NCBI GenBank assembly: GCA_022579005.1
Contig: MU401566.1
Span: 58,078-122,077 of the forward strand
Reading direction: 5' to 3'
DNA length: 64,000 nt
Source: Poronia punctata
Taxonomy: Eukaryota; Ascomycota; Sordariomycetes; Xylariales; Xylariaceae
A program made the position numbers and the translations under genes. Shown piece after piece: positions 58,292 to 64,000 of this stretch (positions are counted from its first letter, which is position 1; every line of letters begins with the position of its first letter). The notes under the pieces were generated by a model, which saw only the letters and a list, made by a program, of their open reading frames with translations, was not told where the DNA came from and did not search any database.

Positions 58292-61020
58292 TGCTCGGGA
58301 GATCAGGAAAGACAAGTCGAGAAGGAGAGGACGAGGAGGGGTTGGAGGACGCGACGGAGACCAATAGCGCCGGTCTGGATTGAGTGGTACGTTTGAGTCA
58401 AGAACCTGTTATGGCCTTGATTGGGGATGGTCTAGGTAGGCTATAGGTAAGGGAATTCGTCGGCAAGGGAACCTCTTTGCTCGAGTCAAGTTGCCGTCGA
58501 AGGGATGGAGGGTCGGCACTAGAGGCAGCTCTTAGTCTAGGCGATGCGACCTGGGAGAATCCTGCGGTTATAGGAAGCTAGGCGAAACAACACTCGACAA
58601 TCGCCTGTTACTAGGAAAGCAGACCATGGCTGAACCTCATGGACAGTGGTGGGAAGTCGTCTCGGCTATTGGGTGACTGGGAGAGGTAGGGATACAAGGT
58701 AGAGGGGAATATAGGAAAAAGTTGCTGGTTGGCAAGCTCTTGCTCGCTGCTTGTCAGAGAGGAGTGTCACTTGCCGGTTGGAGACACAGCTCGCATTCAG
58801 CGCAACGTGCAAGCAGGCACGAGCGCTGGCACCACCACCGGCCACCATCGGCAGGTACTAAAAAATTATGAATCTAGTTAGGTTGGATTCAACCCCCCCT
58901 AGGCGGGTTACCTAGTACACCTCAGTAACCTAGGGGACAGAGTGACAGGTAACGACCTACCAACAGGTATGGTGAGATCTTCGCGGCAGGGGATTCAGCC
59001 AATCATTACCCCCAAATGGCCAGATCTCTTGGTCAAATGGGTCCAAGGACTTCCGGTCCGTCGAACACTTCAGAGAACTTGTTGTACCCAAACTGAGTGC
59101 AACCTGAGGCACGCCGCTTTTGGCCTCTACCCACGTAGTGCGCAAGGCACACTCATTCATAAATCGATTATGCATTCCGCATATTGACGTGTGTTCCAAC
59201 CTTGATTCAACGTTGAAGGTGCTTGGGATGTAGGTATGATGATCGGTATGGGGTTTCAAGCAAGCCCAGTGGTATCTTTTACAATCATTACAAGGTTCCC
59301 ACTAGGCAGTCTGGCTTACCACAGAACCGACCAGTGGATTTCCAAGCAAGCTTGCGAACTCCCCCTTGAGCGCGTCGAGCTGAAGTAACCAGGCACACCT
59401 GGCTGCCTTCAGAGTGCAGGTTCTTATCTTGGCGGCCGAATGACGCAAGTTATAAACCTCCTTGGAAATATGGATGGATCATGACAGCGCGGTTGGATCA
59501 AAAACCAGCGAATCCATCATGAAGCCTACCCTAGAAATCACATCGTGTGATTTCTAGCAGGCGGCAACTCAACTCTAAAAGCTTATAGACCCGGCTAGCC
59601 CAGATCAAACGGTCTGGCACTCCTAGGCTCTGAGACCCCCACGGTAGTCAACATTGGTAAGATGCTGTCCAAACTGCCTATATTCGGATAGATCCCTCTT
59701 CAAGCTCTATCAAAAGGCATTTCGAGCTCTTGAAGCATGAAGAGTGACTGTTCCCAGTTTTTGTTCCACGCCTCGAGTGGGCCACCTAACGATTAACATC
59801 CCAATTCACACGTGGATTTGGGCGGCGCTCGGTCATGTCCCTGATCGATACGATGAGTTTAAGCACCCACCTGGGACTCCGTGTCATATCCAGTAGACGT
59901 CCTGTCTGAAGCTGGATGGACCGTTATGGCTCCGCACAGCGGTTCCAGTAGGAAATCGATATGAGGCGAAATCGCATGCGGTACCGACATCAAAGTAGAA
60001 GAGGGGTTGATTTTCCCCTGGTTGGCGCGGTGCCTCTGGATATATGTTACGACGACCTGCTTGGCCTGCACAAGAGCAAAGAGGCACATCGACTTGAAGG
60101 ACAAGCGAAAATGCTCTTATGCAAACTGGCGTGAGATTCCAAGAGATTTGTTCCCTGGGCAGTAGCAACACAATTAAAGTTATGGTTAACAAACTTTTTG
60201 GGTGACACCTACTAGGTTAAGGTCTTGTTTACCATTAGATTAGGTGAAGGGGATCTGTCTTCTTTGACGCATCTGAAATATAACAGTTGACAAAGTTGCC
60301 AGGATTAAGTGTTTAGATAAGCTGACTTTGCCATCGTATACGTATGCGGCCACGTTTAGTTCAACTACACCAGCTCTGCATAAGTAGGTGCTTTTCATAG
60401 CAATTTATTGCCATTTAAAGGCCCAACTAAATGCACGTTACTTAATCTGTCACGTCTGTGTTTCATGATTCATCGGACTTCCTGTCCTGCAGAAAGTATC
60501 AAGTTCAGGAACTTGCGGCTGGATAGCCACCAAAATGATCTGCAATGGAAATATTCCCACACGATCATATGGATATACTTGTAGTTCTAAGACGACATTT
60601 ACTAGGTAGTCTGCAATTTATATTTACCATTGGCTACATTCTCAACCTAGTAAAGTAGTTATGAAAGCGTCGAAAGTAACCGTTGCTCAACCCCTCTTGG
60701 ATAAGTTGGTGTGCCCCTCTATACCTCTAATACTACAAGGTATATTATTATTTTGTATTTGTAAGCCCATTTAGCATGATCAGGGTTCAATTCCCCAGGC
60801 CAAATAAAGTCACATAAGAAACTACATATGGTTAGTTAAACAAACATTACACGTACATCGCAATGTACTTGCATGAACGTAACGTTCAAAATTATGTACT
60901 GTCAGTTACATTTGGGTATATATAGTAGCCGCATTGTTTCAATAACACTCCCAGTTACGCAGGGGACAGGACAAGTGTTACCAAGTACGCAGTAGGGTTC
61001 AGCATACCCACCCATTCAAA
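58292..61020. other. Gene-free right margin before the AT-rich block
   Basis: About 2.7 kb with no supported gene. Left end carries the promoter of the Cti6-like gene. Two overlapping minus-strand frames (59859-60192) and a 100-codon frame (58957-59259) have no domain character. From about 60200 on, the DNA becomes progressively richer in A and T. Confidence 0.45.
59531..59557. repeat. Perfect 12-bp inverted repeat (hairpin)
   Basis: CTAGAAATCACA (59531-59542) is followed by TCG and the exact reverse complement TGTGATTTCTAG (59546-59557). Arms are perfect and the loop is three bases. It lies in gene-free DNA; function unknown. Confidence 0.85.
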
Positions 61021-61023
61021 AAT

Positions 61024-61052
61024 TACCTAACTACCCAATGGGTAGTTAGGTA
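61024..61052. repeat. Perfect 14-bp inverted repeat
   Basis: TACCTAACTACCCA (61024-61037), one A, then TGGGTAGTTAGGTA (61039-61052), an exact reverse complement. The arms are built from the TAGGTA/TACCTA word that recurs throughout the window. It sits at the entry to the right AT-rich block. Confidence 0.85.
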
Positions 61053-61089
61053 CCTATATGTAATTCTTAGCACTAGATAGGTAATTCTA

Positions 61090-61290
61090 AAGGGGTTAGG
61101 TAATAGGTACCTAACTAAAAATAGCTAGCTAAAAGTTGGGTACTTAATAAAAAGTTGGGTACTTATTTAATTGCAATTAGGTACTTAATACAGAGTTAGG
61201 TACCTATTTAATTGCGATTAGGTACTTAACGCAGTATTAGGTACCTAACTAAAAATAGCTAGCTAGCAGTTAAGTATTTAAAACTATATT
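61090..61290. repeat. Cluster of nested TAGGTAC-type direct repeats
   Basis: A 28-base word beginning TAGGTACCTAACTAAAAATA occurs identically at 61104 and 61238 (134 bp apart). Between them, TATTTAATTGC(A/G)ATTAGGTAC occurs at 61164 and 61205 (41 bp apart) and AAAGTTGGGTACTTA occurs at 61132 and about 61151. The whole cluster is a nested set of short repeats sharing GGTAC cores, lying exactly where composition changes to extreme AT. Confidence 0.8.
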
Positions 61291-61299
61291 AGATACCTA

Positions 61300-64000
61300 A
61301 TATAAAATTAAATAAAAAGTATAACTTATTAATTAAAAACAATTATAACTTAACTATATTATAAGTAATAATTAAAATTAAAACTTTTTTTTTAATATTT
61401 AATAAACTATTTTATAGTATAATAATTAGTTAAATAAAATAAATAAATAATTTTTAAAATATAGGTTTTAAAATTTTAAATAATTTTTATATAATATATA
61501 GCTTAATTAATAATACTATATATAGTTAAATAATTAATTAGTATAAGATTAGTATATTATATAATTACTTTTAAAAATTTATATATATTATATTTTATAA
61601 TAAAAGTTTAAAATATAGTTAATTTTACTTAAATATATTTACTATTATTATTTAAATTTTAAAAACTATTTTATTAAAACATTTATATTATTAATAGTAT
61701 ATAGCTATATTAAGCTATAATATATATTATAAGTATATAAACTATTAGTTAAGCTAAGAATAAAAGTTTTATGTAGCTTTAAGTAGTTTATTTAGTTTTT
61801 TAAAAAAACAAAGCAATAAAATAAAAACGCGTAACTTGTTATAAAGTATATAAGCTAAAAGTAAAACGTTTAGGTTTTTGCTTAAACTATAATATATAAA
61901 GCTAAAAAGTAGTAAGTTGTTTGCGTTTTCTTTTTACTTTAGTACAAAAAACCTTTAGCTAAATATAGCACATATAACTTTTTTAACTGCTAATATACTA
62001 ATTACGTAGCTTAAAATAAGTTAGTAGTAAGTACGCTTATTGCTTATACGCTGCATTATTTTGCGCTTATAAAAATTAATATAAAATTAGTATAATAATT
62101 TAAAAATAACTTATAATTATAGTATATAAAGTGCTTTAATATATATAGCTACTTTTAAAAATACTACTTTTTAGCACGTTATATTAAATAACGTAATACT
62201 AGCAAAGTGCTATAAAACTATTTAATTTTTTTCTTTTATTATTAAAACAAAAAAAGAAAATGTTTTAGCTTATAACTACAAAATAACCTTTTAATCGCTT
62301 TTTATAAAGTTATTATTTATATATATTAATATAACCTTTTTAATAATAGCTAATACTTAGTTAAAAGCATTTTACTAGTTTTTTATTTTTTTATAAAAAA
62401 ACTTAAAATTGTTAATATAAAACCGCTTCTAAGTTTTATATACAATATATTTAAATTTTTAAAACTGTTAAAAATATACTAATTTTATACTAATTAAGCT
62501 TACTTAGTAATATATATGTATATAGTACTTAGTTAAATTTTAAATACAAAACTTGTGCAAACAAGCTAACTAGCAACTATATTATATAAGCTTTAATAAT
62601 ATATTATTAATAGTACTTGCTTATTTTATATGCTGCTATAGTTTAGTTAGCTTAAAGTAGTTAATAAAAAGTTGCTAAGTAATATTAGTATAGCTAAAAC
62701 TAGTAGCAAATAATAAAATATACTAATATAACTTTTTACTAAATAAGGTTATATAGCGCTTTATGCTACGCTTTTATAGTAAAAGTAGTAACCTTGCTTA
62801 GCTTTAATATATAAGTACTAATAATTTATTAAATAAACTATTTTAGCTACTTAAATAGCTTATACTATTTAGTATTATTAAATATATTTTATATAAAATA
62901 TATATTATATTTAGCTTTATAAAGCTTGCTTTTTTTAATAATATTGCTTAGCTTAATTTAAAATAGTTTACTACTACTTATATATACTTTAATAGCAAGC
63001 TTACTATTATAAACAATATAATAGGCTATATAGCTAAATAAAGTAAGTTATTATAATAAACAAAGGCGTTAAAGTTAGTACTTAATATTATATTACGTTA
63101 TAACTTGCTTTAAATAAGCATTTTTAGTATAACTATTTAAATATTAGCAATAGTAAAACAATAAAAATTAAGTAAACATACTATAATACTTTTACTTTAT
63201 TTATAATAGTACTTAATATTTGTTTTTAATTTTTTATAGTAATTGCTGCGTTGTCTTTTTTTTATTTATCTTGCTTATATTTAATTTACTAATATAGTTT
63301 TTGCTTAGCTTTTTTATACTTTTTTTAGCTAGCTAATAAAATAGTTACGTAATTATAAGCTTTAATAGTATTAAGGTTTTAAAACAATTGTTTAGCCTGT
63401 TTGCAACGTTTATATAGTATACCTAAATTATTTAAGTTTGCACTACGCTTATTTGCTATGTTTAAAAAAAATTAGTATAAAATAAGTATAAATATAAAAG
63501 TAAAGTATAAGTATAATATAAGTATATTATTAAAATAAAAATATATACTTAGCAATAAAGATTAAAAGCAGCTACTAATAGGTAGCTAAAAGCTAAATAA
63601 ACTATAGTTTAGTGCTATTATTAATAGCTAATATAGCTAAACAAGTAAAAATAAGTAATGTAGTAAAAAAACAGGCTAAAGTTGCCTTAAAATAAAAAAG
63701 CGCAAGTAAAAACACTATATGTTAGCTAGTAAAGCATAAGTATAAAAATAAAGTAAGTAAGTAAGTAAGTAAGTATAAAAGTAAAGTAAGTAAGTAAAAA
63801 TGTAATAGTTAATAAAAAATAATAATAAAGTAAAGCAAAGCAAATGTAAAATAAAAATTTTTTATAAGGCCTAATTAGCTAAAGCAATTATTGTTATATA
63901 TACTACTTTTTTAATTAAAATAGTAAGTTAGTAATATATAGTAAATATTAAATATAAAATATTTTAAAATAATAAAAAATTATATATTTATAATATAAAG
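61300..64000. other. AT-rich, gene-free block (RIP-like isochore), runs off the window
   Basis: Composition and word use match the left block (TTAGCTA, AAGTA, long A/T runs, no open frames). An (AAGT)n microsatellite lies at about 63747-63800 (repeated GTAA units). The block continues beyond the window. RIP origin is inferred from composition only. Confidence 0.85.

Noticed and set aside
60755..60800. GGGTTCAATTCCCC-like word suggesting a tRNA 3' half
   Set aside because: The upstream 50-60 bases do not form D or anticodon arms; at best a remnant.
63745..63800. GTAA repeats as a CRISPR- or telomere-like array
   Set aside because: It is a simple tetranucleotide microsatellite without spacers, and the unit is not TTAGGG.

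Overview
The window is nuclear DNA from a filamentous ascomycete (Pezizomycotina, probably Sordariomycetes). The evidence is short introns of about 50-150 bp with GT(A/G)AGT-type donors and CTAAC/CTGAC-like branch sites, Pezizomycotina-type gene architectures, a Zn2Cys6 regulator with the fungal transcription-factor domain, and sharp boundaries between normal-GC gene DNA and extremely AT-rich, gene-free DNA of the kind left by repeat-induced point mutation (RIP). No species assignment is possible from the sequence alone. Exon boundaries below were set by hand from splice signals and family alignment; each spliced CDS was checked to be a multiple of three.

Layout. 1-2.9 kb: AT-rich, RIP-like, no genes. 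2.9-11.5 kb: a sparse marginal zone with a small membrane protein (-), an indoleamine 2,3-dioxygenase-like gene (-), and two decaying loci: an NmrA-like NAD(P)-binding pseudogene (about 7.95-8.70 kb, -) and a cysteine-rich repeat gene (about 9.74-11.29 kb, -). 11.9-20.2 kb: a Zn2Cys6 transcription factor, a secreted GH2 beta-galactosidase-like enzyme and a GNAT acetyltransferase, all on -. 20.2-23.8 kb: gene-poor, with one doubtful gene at 22.4 kb interrupted by a RIP-type TAG. 23.8-58.3 kb: the conserved core: glutamate decarboxylase (+), Mtc5/Sea3 (WDR59, -), Ubc13 (+), mitochondrial enoyl reductase Etr1 (-), an unassigned low-complexity protein (-), Vps34 (-), Nse4 (+), a large coiled-coil protein with a C-terminal membrane segment (+), a DUF4336 protein (+), a short-chain dehydrogenase (-), the mitochondrial GTPase Mtg1 (+) and a Cti6-type PHD protein (-). 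58.3-61 kb: gene-free; 61.0-61.3 kb: a cluster of nested TAGGTACCTA-type repeats and a hairpin; 61.3-64 kb: a second AT-rich block.

The genes do not form a pathway cluster; most are unlinked housekeeping functions (vesicle trafficking, TORC1 signalling, DNA repair, ubiquitin, mitochondrial fatty-acid synthesis and ribosome assembly, chromatin). The only local pair that could be functionally linked is the Zn2Cys6 factor beside the GH2 enzyme, and that is inference from position only. I did not find a convincing new multi-gene system. The items most worth a second look are the decayed cysteine-rich repeat gene, the unassigned coiled-coil/membrane protein, the RIP-type nonsense codon at 22837 and the structured repeat block at the right-hand AT-rich boundary.
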